DNA of 64,000 nucleotides from Bacillus_BD sp963787345 (GCA_963787345.1 CAWBCW010000021.1:62001-126000); one strand, 5' to 3'; counted from the first letter of the stretch, positions 27,069 to 34,906 are shown. Notes: generated from the letters alone by a model not told the origin. Numbers and translations: made by a program.

Positions 27069-27750
27069 TAAAGATGGTACATTGATCGAATACAATACGA
27101 TTTGGCCGGATGCAACTCGAAAAATGATTCCAATTTTTCGGGAAAAGTTTGATGTAAAGGAAGACGTTAGTGATACACATTTATTAGCAAGTCTTGGGTT
27201 ATACAATCAAAAAGTAAGTGATTCTACGGCAATCGCTTCTGGAACGACTAAAGATATTGCTAGAGTTTTAAATCAATCATTGAAAGACGAAAGTTCAGAT
27301 GTCTTGTCTTTTGTCCAAGATTATTTCAATCAATATACGATCAAACATCAAGTAGAAATTAAATCGATTGGGAATGTAAGAAGTTTATTTAACACCTTAA
27401 AACAAGCTGGATATACATTGGGAATTGTTACTGCGGATGATTATGACTCTACCGTATTTACATTGAAGCTTCTAGACCTGGCAGTATTTGTTGATTTTAT
27501 TGCGACTGGCGACCGATATCAAGCAAAGCCTGCAGCTCATGCTGTTGAATCTTTTTCAGCTGCTGTCAATGTTCCAACCGATCAAATTCTTTTTATTGGT
27601 GATTCAGTCATAGATATGCAATTTGCCCGGCATTGTCGTAAAGGGATTGCAGTTTTATCAGGAGTTGGAATCGAGGCTGAATTAATCCAATATACAGATG
27701 CGATTTATCCAACGATTCATGATGTACCATACAGTCAATATTTTAGGTAA
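27034..27750 (+). CDS. HAD-family phosphatase (phosphoglycolate phosphatase-like)
   Basis: 238 residues. Motif I is LFDKDGTLIEYN, motif II is GIVTADDYDS, the motif III Lys is in QAKPAAHAVE, and motif IV is LFIGDSVIDMQFA. The cap is helical (subfamily IA). It starts inside the PHP gene (35-nt overlap). The combination suggests stepwise handling of an imported ester: diesterase, then monoesterase. It is the last gene of the operon and is followed by a compact terminator. Confidence 0.83.
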   Translation: MTGTDRKAILFDKDGTLIEYNTIWPDATRKMIPIFREKFDVKEDVSDTHLLASLGLYNQKVSDSTAIASGTTKDIARVLNQSLKDESSDVLSFVQDYFNQYTIKHQVEIKSIGNVRSLFNTLKQAGYTLGIVTADDYDSTVFTLKLLDLAVFVDFIATGDRYQAKPAAHAVESFSAAVNVPTDQILFIGDSVIDMQFARHCRKGIAVLSGVGIEAELIQYTDAIYPTIHDVPYSQYFR

Positions 27751-27772
27751 AAAGGGGAGACAGACCCCTTTT
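27751..27772 (+). terminator. Operon-end terminator
   Basis: AAAGGGG (27751-27757) / CCCCTTTT (27765-27772) with a 7-nt loop directly after the HAD stop codon. Confidence 0.8.
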
Positions 27773-27846
27773 AAAGGAGGGAGTCCAATGCGATAATTGC
27801 GATGGACTCCTCTTAAGTTTAGGAATTGCATACATAAAGATATAGT

Positions 27847-28160
27847 GTGAAAATCACATATTATTTCTATATAATGAAAGTAGATGCCGTGTGCCTATCG
27901 CTATTTGAAAACTGAATGATAGAAGGTTGATAAGGAGAAACCACCCTATTGTAAAATCATTCTGGTACATCGAATTCCGTGAATTGATGACCGTAGCTCG
28001 TTTATTCAAGTGAGCCAAATCGTTCATAGGGGGACAGTCTTCGAGCTCATCAATGCGTTGTCCGAAGCTGCATCGGTTAATGATTGGGTGTGAAGACCGC
28101 ATATTTGAGTCATTATAAGTTGTTCGGTATTTCAATGCCCAGAGGTTCACAGTGAGGAGA
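27847..28160 (+). ncRNA. Long structured leader upstream of the SMR pair
   Basis: About 300 nt between a TATAAT (27869-27874) and the first SMR gene encode no protein but contain many helices. These include TGTGA/TCACA (27847-27859) and a 12-bp helix with two single-base bulges (27964-27992). GCTC/GAGC occurs at 27995-28014. GGACA (28032) can pair with TGTCC (28070), and GTCTTC (28037) with GAAGAC (28092). The GAGGAG ribosome site lies at the very end. Known guanidine-I, T-box and Mn-type consensus words are absent. It is either a regulatory leader or a retained non-coding end of an IS110-type element whose recombinase is gone. Confidence 0.45.
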
Positions 28161-28164
28161 AAAA

Positions 28165-28479
28165 ATGGATCTTTTATTAATATGGTTGGTTGTTGCGATC
28201 CTTTTTGAAGTAGCAGCTACCATGCTTTTAAAACCATCTAATGGTGGTCATTTACCTTGGAGAATTACCCTTATTGTCTTATTTTATGGCATTTCGTTTT
28301 ATTTACTCTCTATTGTCATGAAATATTTACCAATGGGGGTTGTATATGCAACCTGGAGCGGTGTAGGTACGCTGTTGATCGCCCTTCTAGGGATATGGAT
28401 CTATAAAGAACAAGTCTCAGTAAAAAAAATTATGGGACTTATGTTAACGATCATCGGTCTTGTTCTCATAAACCTTTAA
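28165..28479 (+). CDS. SMR-family multidrug efflux subunit 1 (YkkC/EmrE-like)
   Basis: 104 residues and four membrane helices. The essential proton/substrate Glu is in helix 1 (LFEVAATMLLK, residue about 14), and the helix 3 packing motif is YATWSGVGTLL. This WSGVG form is that of EmrE/Qac-type exporters rather than guanidinium exporters. It is followed after 16 nt by a second SMR gene, so an obligate heterodimer of opposite topology is likely. It exports cationic compounds by proton exchange. Confidence 0.88.
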   Translation: MDLLLIWLVVAILFEVAATMLLKPSNGGHLPWRITLIVLFYGISFYLLSIVMKYLPMGVVYATWSGVGTLLIALLGIWIYKEQVSVKKIMGLMLTIIGLVLINL

Positions 28480-28495
28480 GGGGGATTGGACTTAG

Positions 28496-28834
28496 GTGCA
28501 AATTCATTATCTTTTTTTATATTTTGCGATTTTATTAGAGGTTGTTGGCTCGGTGATGCTGAAGCTTTCGAATGGGTTTGAAAATCTACTTGCTACCGTT
28601 GGAGTCTTTATTTTCTATGCCGGATCATATTATTTTTTTAGTAAATCGTTAAAAACGATTTCTCTATCAACTGGATATGTCATCTGGTCTGGAGTTGGGA
28701 TTGTTGCCAATACCCTGATAGGGATGATCTTTTGGAACGATTATATCACCGATATTAATTTTATGGGCATGGTGCTAGTTATTGGAGGTCTTTATTTTCT
28801 AAATACAGATTCAAAAGCAAGTCAGGGAACGTAG
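28496..28834 (+). CDS. SMR-family multidrug efflux subunit 2 (YkkD-like)
   Basis: 112 residues and four membrane helices. It has the Glu in LLEVVGSVMLK and VIWSGVGIVAN in helix 3. The start is GTG with AAGGGGG about 12 nt before. It is the second half of the paired SMR exporter. The short polar tail (TDSKASQGT) distinguishes it from its partner. Confidence 0.88.
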   Translation: MQIHYLFLYFAILLEVVGSVMLKLSNGFENLLATVGVFIFYAGSYYFFSKSLKTISLSTGYVIWSGVGIVANTLIGMIFWNDYITDINFMGMVLVIGGLYFLNTDSKASQGT

Positions 28835-29074
28835 GGACAGCAGGTGGAGTTTGCCCATTATGTTAATCATGTCGCAGATAAGTTAGCCGTAATCGACACT
28901 ATTATTCTTCTAATTACATAAGGATGTTATATTACTTTACTTATTCTGTTTGTTAACAATATTGTCTGTTGCTGCTGGACTAGTCCCTGAAGAAGCAGTT
29001 TAATAAATAGCAATATTAAAAAAACACAAGGGAAATGAGCTCCCAGAATCATATTTTACACTCAAAAAACAAAT
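28835..29074. other. Intergenic region with no clear gene
   Basis: Part of a 428-nt gap. A startless open stretch ending at about 29002 (SVAAGLVPEEAV) may be debris of a membrane-protein gene. Nothing else is recognisable before the direct repeat. Confidence 0.3.
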
Positions 29075-29178
29075 ATAAAATAAAAACAAGAGTCCTTTTA
29101 ATAGAGAGGCTCTTGTTTTTTGTGTATAATCCTAGTTCTTAATGTTCGATAAATTATTAGTCACTGTCATTTAAAATT
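29075..29178 (+). repeat. Long direct repeat, copy 1
   Basis: 104 nt nearly identical to 33996-34101 in the same orientation. It includes the terminator-like stem AAAACAAGAG / CTCTTGTTTT and the shared tail TCCTAGTTCTTAATGTTCGA. The pair brackets the sigma/SEDS/exonuclease segment. Confidence 0.85.
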
Positions 29179-29209
29179 ACAGATAGTCAAAAAAATCTTT
29201 TATTTTTTT

Positions 29210-29240
29210 CAAACCAAATGAAGGTTGGCTTCGTCTAATA
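29210..29240 (+). promoter_or_regulatory. ECF-sigma-type autoregulatory promoter
   Basis: CAAACC (29210-29215) and CGTC (29232-29235) are separated by exactly 16 nt, close to the AAC / CGT two-box consensus of Bacillus ECF sigma factors. It sits 28 nt before the sigma gene, so positive autoregulation is likely. Confidence 0.6.
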
Positions 29241-29262
29241 TATATGAGGGGGTGATGACTAG

Positions 29263-29814
29263 ATGAATGAACTAAAGCAATTGGTGATGACAGATGAAAG
29301 GACGCTGGATGAGAGAGAACAGATCATTGATCAATTAATGCATGAATATAGCGATGATATTCTGCATCTCGTATATACATATGTTAGAAACCGAGCGACA
29401 GCAGAAGATTTAACGCAAGAGATATTTATAAAGTGTTATGAGAAGTTACATCAGTTTAATAGGCAGGCAACAATAAAAACGTGGGTATATCGTATTGCTA
29501 GTAATCATTGTAAGGACTACTTAAAAAGCTGGCATTATCGAAAAATAACGCTTACCGATAAACTATTGGATTATATTCCTTCGAAATCAAAGCAAGTTGA
29601 AGAAGAGGTTATCACCAATAGCGAAGAAAACAGCTTAACGAATGCGGTCATGAATTTACCACTAAAGTATAGAGAAGTCGTATTTCTGCATTATTATGAA
29701 GAACTGACTTTATTAGAAATCAGCAAGATTACCGCAGTTAATATTAATACAATAAAAACGAGATTAAAGCGTGCGAAAGAATTATTAAAAGACAAGATGA
29801 TAGAGGAGGTTTAG
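29263..29814 (+). CDS. ECF-type RNA polymerase sigma factor
   Basis: 183 residues with only the sigma2 and sigma4 regions. Region 2 includes YVRNRATAEDLTQEIFIKCYEKL and TWVYRIASNHCKDYLKSW. Region 4 has LPLKYREVVFLHYYEELTLLEISKITAV and NTIKTRLKRAKELL. It is preceded by a matching ECF promoter and GGGGGTG. Two genes with nearly overlapping starts follow, and they would form its regulatory and output partners. No classical anti-sigma (ZAS) gene is present. Confidence 0.9.
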   Translation: MNELKQLVMTDERTLDEREQIIDQLMHEYSDDILHLVYTYVRNRATAEDLTQEIFIKCYEKLHQFNRQATIKTWVYRIASNHCKDYLKSWHYRKITLTDKLLDYIPSKSKQVEEEVITNSEENSLTNAVMNLPLKYREVVFLHYYEELTLLEISKITAVNINTIKTRLKRAKELLKDKMIEEV

Positions 29815-29817
29815 GAG

Positions 29818-30252
29818 ATGAATGATCCATTTACGAACCTGAAGAGTTCGATGAAAAAATCAATTTTTAAGGACTTTTCCTTTTCAAATGAAAGAAAAAA
29901 TGCCGTAAAAGAAGCTATTCAGATGAGTCAATCCCAATCACAATTTCATTCTTGGAAAATAGAAACCATTATAGCTATATTAGAATCTATTGGGCATGAA
30001 TCAAAGGACGGCTACACTATTTCCATCCAACTTTTTCAAAAAAATGAACTTACTTTCCAAAAAAATGAAGGGCAACTTTATACACTTCTACATCTGTTGG
30101 AAAATAAAGAAATTCTTACTTCAAATTGGATAAATAAAGAGAAATATTATTCCTTAAATTCCAAAGGAAAAAAATACTTAGCTGCTTATAAACAAGAGAA
30201 CTCAAAACTGGCTCTTTCCCTTAAGCACTTACTAGAGGAGGTGTCCTTATGA
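29818..30252 (+). CDS. Winged-helix (PadR-like) protein of the sigma operon
   Basis: 144 residues. After about 45 polar residues the sequence IETIIAILESIGHESKDGYTISIQLFQ ... GQLYTLLHLLENKEILTS and KYYSLNSKGKKYLAAY has the order of a PadR winged helix. In shorter landmarks these are GYTISIQLF, QLYTLLHLLE and YYSLNSKGKKYL. PadR proteins commonly pair with HAAS-domain membrane proteins, and the next gene begins with exactly such a domain. It starts 3 nt after the sigma stop and overlaps the next start. It probably modulates the sigma factor or operon; the mechanism is unknown. Confidence 0.65.
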   Translation: MNDPFTNLKSSMKKSIFKDFSFSNERKNAVKEAIQMSQSQSQFHSWKIETIIAILESIGHESKDGYTISIQLFQKNELTFQKNEGQLYTLLHLLENKEILTSNWINKEKYYSLNSKGKKYLAAYKQENSKLALSLKHLLEEVSL

Positions 30253-31568
30253 GTTCTCCCAAATTTGAAGAGTTTTTAAGGAAAGTAACATCCAAAGTGA
30301 AATATAAGGAAGCCCGCAACATGATAAAAAAAGAGCTTACGAACCATCTTCAAGAGGTAAGTCAATCTTACAAAAAGAGGGGATTTTCTAAAGAAGAAGC
30401 AGATGAAAAGGCTATTCAAGAAATGGGAAATCCATTTACCATTGGAAAGAACTTAAACTCCCTTCATAAACCAAAAATGGATTGGGTTCTTCTTGTTTTA
30501 TTTGTTCTTTTGGCTGGAATTAGTTTTCTTTTGTTAGTTGGGGGAGTTCCTGGAATCTCCTCATCAAGTAGCTATTTTATGGGGCGACAGGCGCTCTGGT
30601 ACGCTCTTGCTGTTGTTGTCATCATTGGAGCCTGTTTCTTTGATTATCAAAAATTTAAAAACGGGTGGATGTACTTTTATGCTAGCGGCTTGTTGATCCA
30701 TTTATATCTCCATCTATTTGGATATATGGTCAACGGAGCAAAGAAATGGATTTCCCTTTTTGGCCTTGCGGTTGATGGAACGATGGTGAGCTTATTTTTC
30801 TTTTTCCTTGCTTGGGCTAGTATTTTTTACAGAATCAATGAGTTTCACAGCTGGAAAAAACAAGGTCTCCTCTTTGGTTTATTTTGGACCCCCATCTTGC
30901 TCTATATGATGGTGCCAAACGTTATGATAAGTATCATTTACTTCTGTTGTTTACTTGGAATGTTTGCTTGCGCTCGAATCCATAAAAAGTTAGCTATCAA
31001 TCTAGCCGTAACAAACATAGTGGCTGGGATCCTTTTTATAACTATTTTTATCATGACCTCCCATAGAAGCTATTTGTTTACTAGATTATTTGCTTTCATA
31101 AATCCAGATGCGGATCCAAATGGAGAAGGGTATCTTTATATTGCGGTGAGGAATGTCCTTGCAGAAGCAGGCTGGTTCGGGAATGGACTTAACAACGATT
31201 TAAATTTTCAAATGTTACCAGAAGCACATACCGATTTTGCTTTTCCTTTCCTCGTTTATTCTTTTGGTTGGGCATTCGGAATCATTCTTTGTTTGATTCT
31301 GCTGATATTTATTTCAAGAATCTCAAAAAATGCTTTTAAAACAAAGGACCTTTATGGAAGATTGATTATAATTGGCGGGGCTGCATTATTTGCCGTTCCT
31401 ACTATTTGGAACATTTTGATGGGCTTTGGAATGATGCCGATGATGGGAGTTTCCCTCCCGTTTATTAGCTATGGAGGTAGTGCGATTCTCTTTTACGCTG
31501 CTATTTTAGGACTGGTTTTAAATGTTTATCGAAGAAAGGATATTGTAGAACCCACGATAGCGGATTAA
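30249..31568 (+). CDS. SEDS-family (FtsW/RodA-like) protein with N-terminal HAAS domain
   Basis: 439 residues. Residues 1-75 are soluble and match the HAAS/permease-prefix pattern (KEARNMIKKELTNHLQEV ... GFSKEEADEKAIQEMGNP). About ten membrane helices follow, with SEDS landmarks WFGNGL, the catalytic-type Asp in HTDFAFPFLVYSFGW, and GVSLPFISYGGS. SEDS proteins polymerise peptidoglycan glycan strands from lipid II. The HAAS fusion suggests signal coupling to the PadR-like protein. It overlaps that gene by 4 nt, and a strong terminator follows. This would be a stress-inducible cell-wall polymerase rather than the housekeeping FtsW or RodA. Confidence 0.82.
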   Translation: MSSPKFEEFLRKVTSKVKYKEARNMIKKELTNHLQEVSQSYKKRGFSKEEADEKAIQEMGNPFTIGKNLNSLHKPKMDWVLLVLFVLLAGISFLLLVGGVPGISSSSSYFMGRQALWYALAVVVIIGACFFDYQKFKNGWMYFYASGLLIHLYLHLFGYMVNGAKKWISLFGLAVDGTMVSLFFFFLAWASIFYRINEFHSWKKQGLLFGLFWTPILLYMMVPNVMISIIYFCCLLGMFACARIHKKLAINLAVTNIVAGILFITIFIMTSHRSYLFTRLFAFINPDADPNGEGYLYIAVRNVLAEAGWFGNGLNNDLNFQMLPEAHTDFAFPFLVYSFGWAFGIILCLILLIFISRISKNAFKTKDLYGRLIIIGGAALFAVPTIWNILMGFGMMPMMGVSLPFISYGGSAILFYAAILGLVLNVYRRKDIVEPTIAD

Positions 31569-31649
31569 AAATTAAGGATAAGTATCTAAATGAAGATAAA
31601 AAGGACGATAGCTAAATAAAAATTATTGTCTTTTCCTTGAAGTGAACGG

Positions 31650-31685
31650 GTGCGTTGATCCAAGGAGGATTAACGTACTTTTTTT
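31650..31685 (+). terminator. Terminator of the sigma/SEDS operon
   Basis: GTGCGTTGATCC (31650-31661) pairs over 12 positions with GGATTAACGTAC (31667-31678), followed by seven T residues. Confidence 0.88.
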
Positions 31686-31705
31686 GTTAAAGTTATTAAA
31701 CGAAT

Positions 31706-31819
31706 GGGCGTTTTAATTCAAGAACAGAACTATAATAGATTGCATTTTTTTCGATAGGGTCCAAAAAAGCTGATTTCTAATTTGAAATCAGCTTTAAAAT
31801 TTGTTCAATTAAAACGTCC
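31706..31819. repeat. Inverted-repeat-bounded 114-nt element (MITE-like)
   Basis: The ends GGGCGTTTTAATTCAAGAAC (31706) and GTTCAATTAAAACGTCC (31803-31819) are imperfect inverted repeats. Inside lies a perfect 12-bp hairpin, AAAGCTGATTTC / GAAATCAGCTTT (31766-31777, 31784-31795). It has no coding capacity. It could be a small non-autonomous element or a compound terminator for the convergent SRPBCC gene. Confidence 0.45.
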
Positions 31820-31890
31820 TTATATGGAATAAGCACCTTTGGAGAATATCTATACGATAACTTTTATTGTCTCTAAAGGGCTATTTTTCA

Positions 31891-32376
31891 TCATATTTCA
31901 CTAATTTGATTAAATGCTGCCCGATAATGTTCCCTTAACTGGGCTGAATTATCTTTCCATTCAACTGGATCCCCATTGACTATCTGGTGAAGTACATCTA
32001 GACACCTATGCCATCCTGCCGCGGTATTAACGGCCCAAGTCCCATCGTCAAAAGTATGGGTAAAGATCATTCGACAGCCTTGATCCTCTTCCTGCAATGA
32101 AATGCTTATCAGATCATCAACTTCACGGAAGCTAAATAAATAGGGCTTTTCTAACTCTGTAATGGTAGCGTGATATGTCGTTCCTTCGCCATCATCAAAA
32201 GCGACTTTACCACCAAGTCTGAGGTCCATCTCTCCTGTTGCGAAAGGATACCATTGGGTGAAATAACTAGGATTTGTAATGACAAGGAAAACATCTTCTG
32301 AATTATGAGGAAAAAATCGTTCAAATCTTAAAGCATAACGACCGCTTGACTCATGTAGTTTACCATATGTATTCAT
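31891..32376 (-). CDS. SRPBCC/AHSA1-domain protein
   Basis: 161 residues of the START-like fold. RFERFFPHNSEDVFLVITNP and the ensuing YFTQWYPFATGEMDLRLGGKV are the standard AHSA1 opening, here with landmarks SEDVF, FTQWYP and LRLGGKV. FTHTFDDG and the C-terminal GWHRCLDVLHQIV helix complete the cavity. Such proteins bind hydrophobic ligands, and many are of unknown role. Good GGAAGGAG site. Transcribed alone, convergent with the SEDS operon. Confidence 0.8.
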   Translation of the reverse strand: MNTYGKLHESSGRYALRFERFFPHNSEDVFLVITNPSYFTQWYPFATGEMDLRLGGKVAFDDGEGTTYHATITELEKPYLFSFREVDDLISISLQEEDQGCRMIFTHTFDDGTWAVNTAAGWHRCLDVLHQIVNGDPVEWKDNSAQLREHYRAAFNQISEI

Positions 32377-32807
32377 CCTTTCAATCTCCTTCCTTATATC
32401 CTTGAAGTCTTGCTATTCCACTACATCAATTAAGGTTTGTATAGGCTTTGAAAAACATCAAGAATACTCATATTTATTTTCATGCTTTAATAGTACCAGA
32501 CATTTATATTACTAAAAACTGATCACTCCGACAACTGAAGTATTGGGCTTTCTCGTTCGGGAAGTTCTGTAACAATAACGGTTGTTTTTGTTACTTCTGC
32601 TGAAATCTTAAGCGATGGTCGAATTAGGCTATATTAAAATTGGCAATAAATTGATGATGAGAGAATGGGCGCTATTATAAAACTTCCTATCTATTTATCG
32701 CTTGGAAAAAGAAGACTACATGTTCATCATTTTTCGTAAGAGAAATAGAGCCTATAGTGTATAATTGGTATTAAAAGATTAAGTCATATCACTATGGGGG
32801 AATTATT
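32377..32807. other. Intergenic region with an IS605 end relic
   Basis: 431 nt without an intact gene. It contains the relic at 32521-32573 and a GGGCGCTATT word near 32668 resembling the ends of the nearby inverted-repeat element. The plus-strand promoter of the exonuclease gene must lie in the last 60 nt (TATAGTGTATAAT around 32752). Confidence 0.4.
32521..32573 (-). repeat. IS200/IS605-type right-end relic, copy 2
   Basis: On the minus strand this reads as a close match (about 43 of 53) to 4218-4270, with the shared block TTACAGAACTTCCCGAA and a stem at the same place. No transposase remains nearby. Confidence 0.5.
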
Positions 32808-33752
32808 ATGGACTTCATTACGATTGATTTTGAAATAGCTAATAATCATTTAAATAGTGCATGTTCTTTAGGAATGGCCTTTGTTGAAAATAACAAAATT
32901 ATAGATGAAAAATATTATTTAATTCAGCCTCCCACGCTTCATTTTGATGAGGAATTCATAAAGGTACATGGATTAACAGCAAATGATGTGATAAATGCAA
33001 AGAAATTTAATGAAATTTGGGAAGAAATTAAGGAATACTTTAACGATATTCCTATTGTAGCTCATAATGCTCAATTTGATATGAGTGTATTGCACTCTTG
33101 TTTAACTGCGTATTCTTTAGAACTGCCCGAGTTTCAATATATATGCAGCATTCCTATTAGTACGAAGGCCTGCCGTGGAGAGAAGGTTGGTCAATCATTA
33201 AAGGATCGACTTTATCATTTTGAGATTGAACTTACTGATCATCATAATGCTGTTGCGGATGCTATAGCTTGTGCAAAGCTCGTGACTACATGTGTCGGAT
33301 TAAAACGAAAAAAGTCTTTGCAGTCTTATTGCAAAGTGCACAGCAGCATCCCGGTGAAAATGTTCTCGGAGCTAAAACCTCAAACCTATTTTAAAAATAA
33401 GAGGAATAACCAGAATAAGTTTAAAAAACGAATCGTCCTTTCTGAAATTACACCCTCTGTTGAATCCTATAATGAGGACCATATTTTATTTGGGAAAAAT
33501 GTAGTTTTTACTGGGGATTTACAGACGATTGATCGAAAGTCTGCTATGCAAAAGGTAGTTGACTTGGGTGGAATGGTAAAAAGCGGTGTGAGCGGAAAAA
33601 CAAATTATCTAGTCGTAGGGCAGCAGGATAAATCTCTAGTAGGTAACAGTGGATTAAGCACAAAAGAGAAAAAAGCCTATGCTTTGAAAGAACAGGGGAT
33701 TGGTATCAACATTATTGGAGAAACTGAATTTCTTACTTTAATAGAGGTATGA
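32808..33752 (+). CDS. DnaQ-like 3'-5' exonuclease with C-terminal BRCT domain
   Basis: 314 residues. Residues 1-165 form a DEDDh exonuclease: motif I FITIDFEIA (D and E), motif II HNAQFD, and the motif III HHNAVADA His and Asp. A basic linker leads to a BRCT domain (residues about 222-310: LFGKNVVFTGDLQTIDRK, DLGGMVKSGVSGKTNYLVVG, FLTLI), as in NAD-dependent ligases. The combination indicates DNA-end processing with recruitment by BRCT. This architecture is known in Firmicutes as a predicted exonuclease without a defined pathway. It is monocistronic and lies just inside the second direct repeat. Confidence 0.88.
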   Translation: MDFITIDFEIANNHLNSACSLGMAFVENNKIIDEKYYLIQPPTLHFDEEFIKVHGLTANDVINAKKFNEIWEEIKEYFNDIPIVAHNAQFDMSVLHSCLTAYSLELPEFQYICSIPISTKACRGEKVGQSLKDRLYHFEIELTDHHNAVADAIACAKLVTTCVGLKRKKSLQSYCKVHSSIPVKMFSELKPQTYFKNKRNNQNKFKKRIVLSEITPSVESYNEDHILFGKNVVFTGDLQTIDRKSAMQKVVDLGGMVKSGVSGKTNYLVVGQQDKSLVGNSGLSTKEKKAYALKEQGIGINIIGETEFLTLIEV

Positions 33753-34150
33753 CCGATTCATCTAAGACAATCAATAGGCACCATCTAACTATTGAAGTAA
33801 CCAGTAGGTTAGTAGAAGAAGCATGAATAATAAGAAGTAAAGTAAATTTATTATTCTAAGTATATCCGGTTTTCAAAGAACAACTTACAGGTATATTTCA
33901 CCATACAAACAAGTGTTTTGACTATCGCCAACCGAAAATTCATCTCATATCTAAAGACGAGCTAAGCCCTGCACAGGTGTTCTTTTCGAAAGATCATAAA
34001 ATAAAAACAAGAGTCCTTTTAGTAGAGAGAGACTCTTGTTTTTTGTGTATAATCCTAGTTCTTAATGTTCGATAAATTATTGGTCACTGTGATTTAAAAT
34101 TCTCGGGTAACATTTTAAGATATTTCATAAAGCGAGCTCCAAATTCATAG
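33753..34150. other. Intergenic region containing direct repeat copy 2
   Basis: About 400 nt. A startless open stretch (DYRQPKIHLISKDELSPAQV, 33919 onward) may be mobile-element debris. The repeat occupies 33996-34101, and the rest shows nothing recognisable. Confidence 0.35.
33996..34101 (+). repeat. Long direct repeat, copy 2
   Basis: 106 nt, same orientation as 29075-29178 and differing at only a handful of positions. One of these is a 2-nt length change within the hairpin (GAGAGACTC versus GAGGCTC). It lies downstream of the ribA-like gene on that gene's strand. Confidence 0.85.
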
Positions 34151-34906
34151 CTAGTCATTGCAACAGGTATCTTCATCGTTCATATGACCGGATCGATTTA
34201 TTTTTGTTTCAAGGTACTTTTTATTGTACTCTGAGATGTCTCCCCAGAGCGGTTCTCTTCCGGATATAGGTAAACCAGAGTTTTTTAGCGCATTTAATTT
34301 TTTCGGATTGTTGGTAATGAGAGTAACAGGCTTGCTTCGTAATGCTTTTAAAACCTGGATCGCATCACTATAATTTCTTGAATCATCGACAAAACCAAGT
34401 GCTCGATTTGCATCCACCGTATCATAACCATTTTCTTGTAAGATATAAGCTAAAGCTTTACTAAATAACCCAATGCCTCTTCCTTCATGATTGGCTAAAT
34501 AAAATAAGGCGCCGGTGCCATGTTCCACAATCATTTTCATTGATTGTTTTAATTGAAATCCACAGTCACACCGCTTACTTCCAAATATATCGCCTGTATG
34601 ACAAATTGAATGCATCCGAATAATGGCATCATCTCCGTATTCGAAGTCGCCATAGGAAAGAACACTCGACTGTTGTAATTCGGCTAAATTCACAGAGGAT
34701 AGCTTATGAATAATTCTTTCGAAATCCTCTGTTACTTCATCGCAATTTAGCCAGCAATACCATTTGAAATCAACTGTTTCTCCGTACAAATTAACGGGGA
34801 GTCGGATGGGACCTACTAAATAAATCGCCCCCTTCGCCGTTTTAATCAGTTGAATTCTATCTTCTAAAACAGAAAGAACCTTCGAATCAAATTTAGTTTC
34901 TGTCAC
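34151..34906 (-). CDS. GTP cyclohydrolase II-type protein (RibA-like)
   Basis: 251 residues. The zinc cluster HSICHTGDIFGSKRCDCGFQ gives three Cys, followed by the catalytic segments NHEGRGIGLFSKA and DTVDANRALGF, and then ITNNPKKL. The protein is a stand-alone GCH II domain, about 50 residues longer than the minimal form at its N-terminus. No other rib genes and no FMN riboswitch are nearby, so it may feed a specialised flavin or pterin-like pathway rather than housekeeping riboflavin synthesis. Start GTG with GGAG 7 nt upstream. Confidence 0.85.
   Translation of the reverse strand: MTETKFDSKVLSVLEDRIQLIKTAKGAIYLVGPIRLPVNLYGETVDFKWYCWLNCDEVTEDFERIIHKLSSVNLAELQQSSVLSYGDFEYGDDAIIRMHSICHTGDIFGSKRCDCGFQLKQSMKMIVEHGTGALFYLANHEGRGIGLFSKALAYILQENGYDTVDANRALGFVDDSRNYSDAIQVLKALRSKPVTLITNNPKKLNALKNSGLPISGREPLWGDISEYNKKYLETKINRSGHMNDEDTCCND

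Noticed and set aside
27854..28150. 98-codon minus-strand open frame
   Set aside because: It lies antisense to the structured leader, has no ribosome site and no recognisable family; treated as a by-product of the RNA-like sequence.
27847..28164. Guanidine-I (ykkC) riboswitch before the SMR genes
   Set aside because: Position fits, but the conserved words of that RNA (such as CTGGTCCGAGAG and AGGGTTCCG) are not present on either strand.
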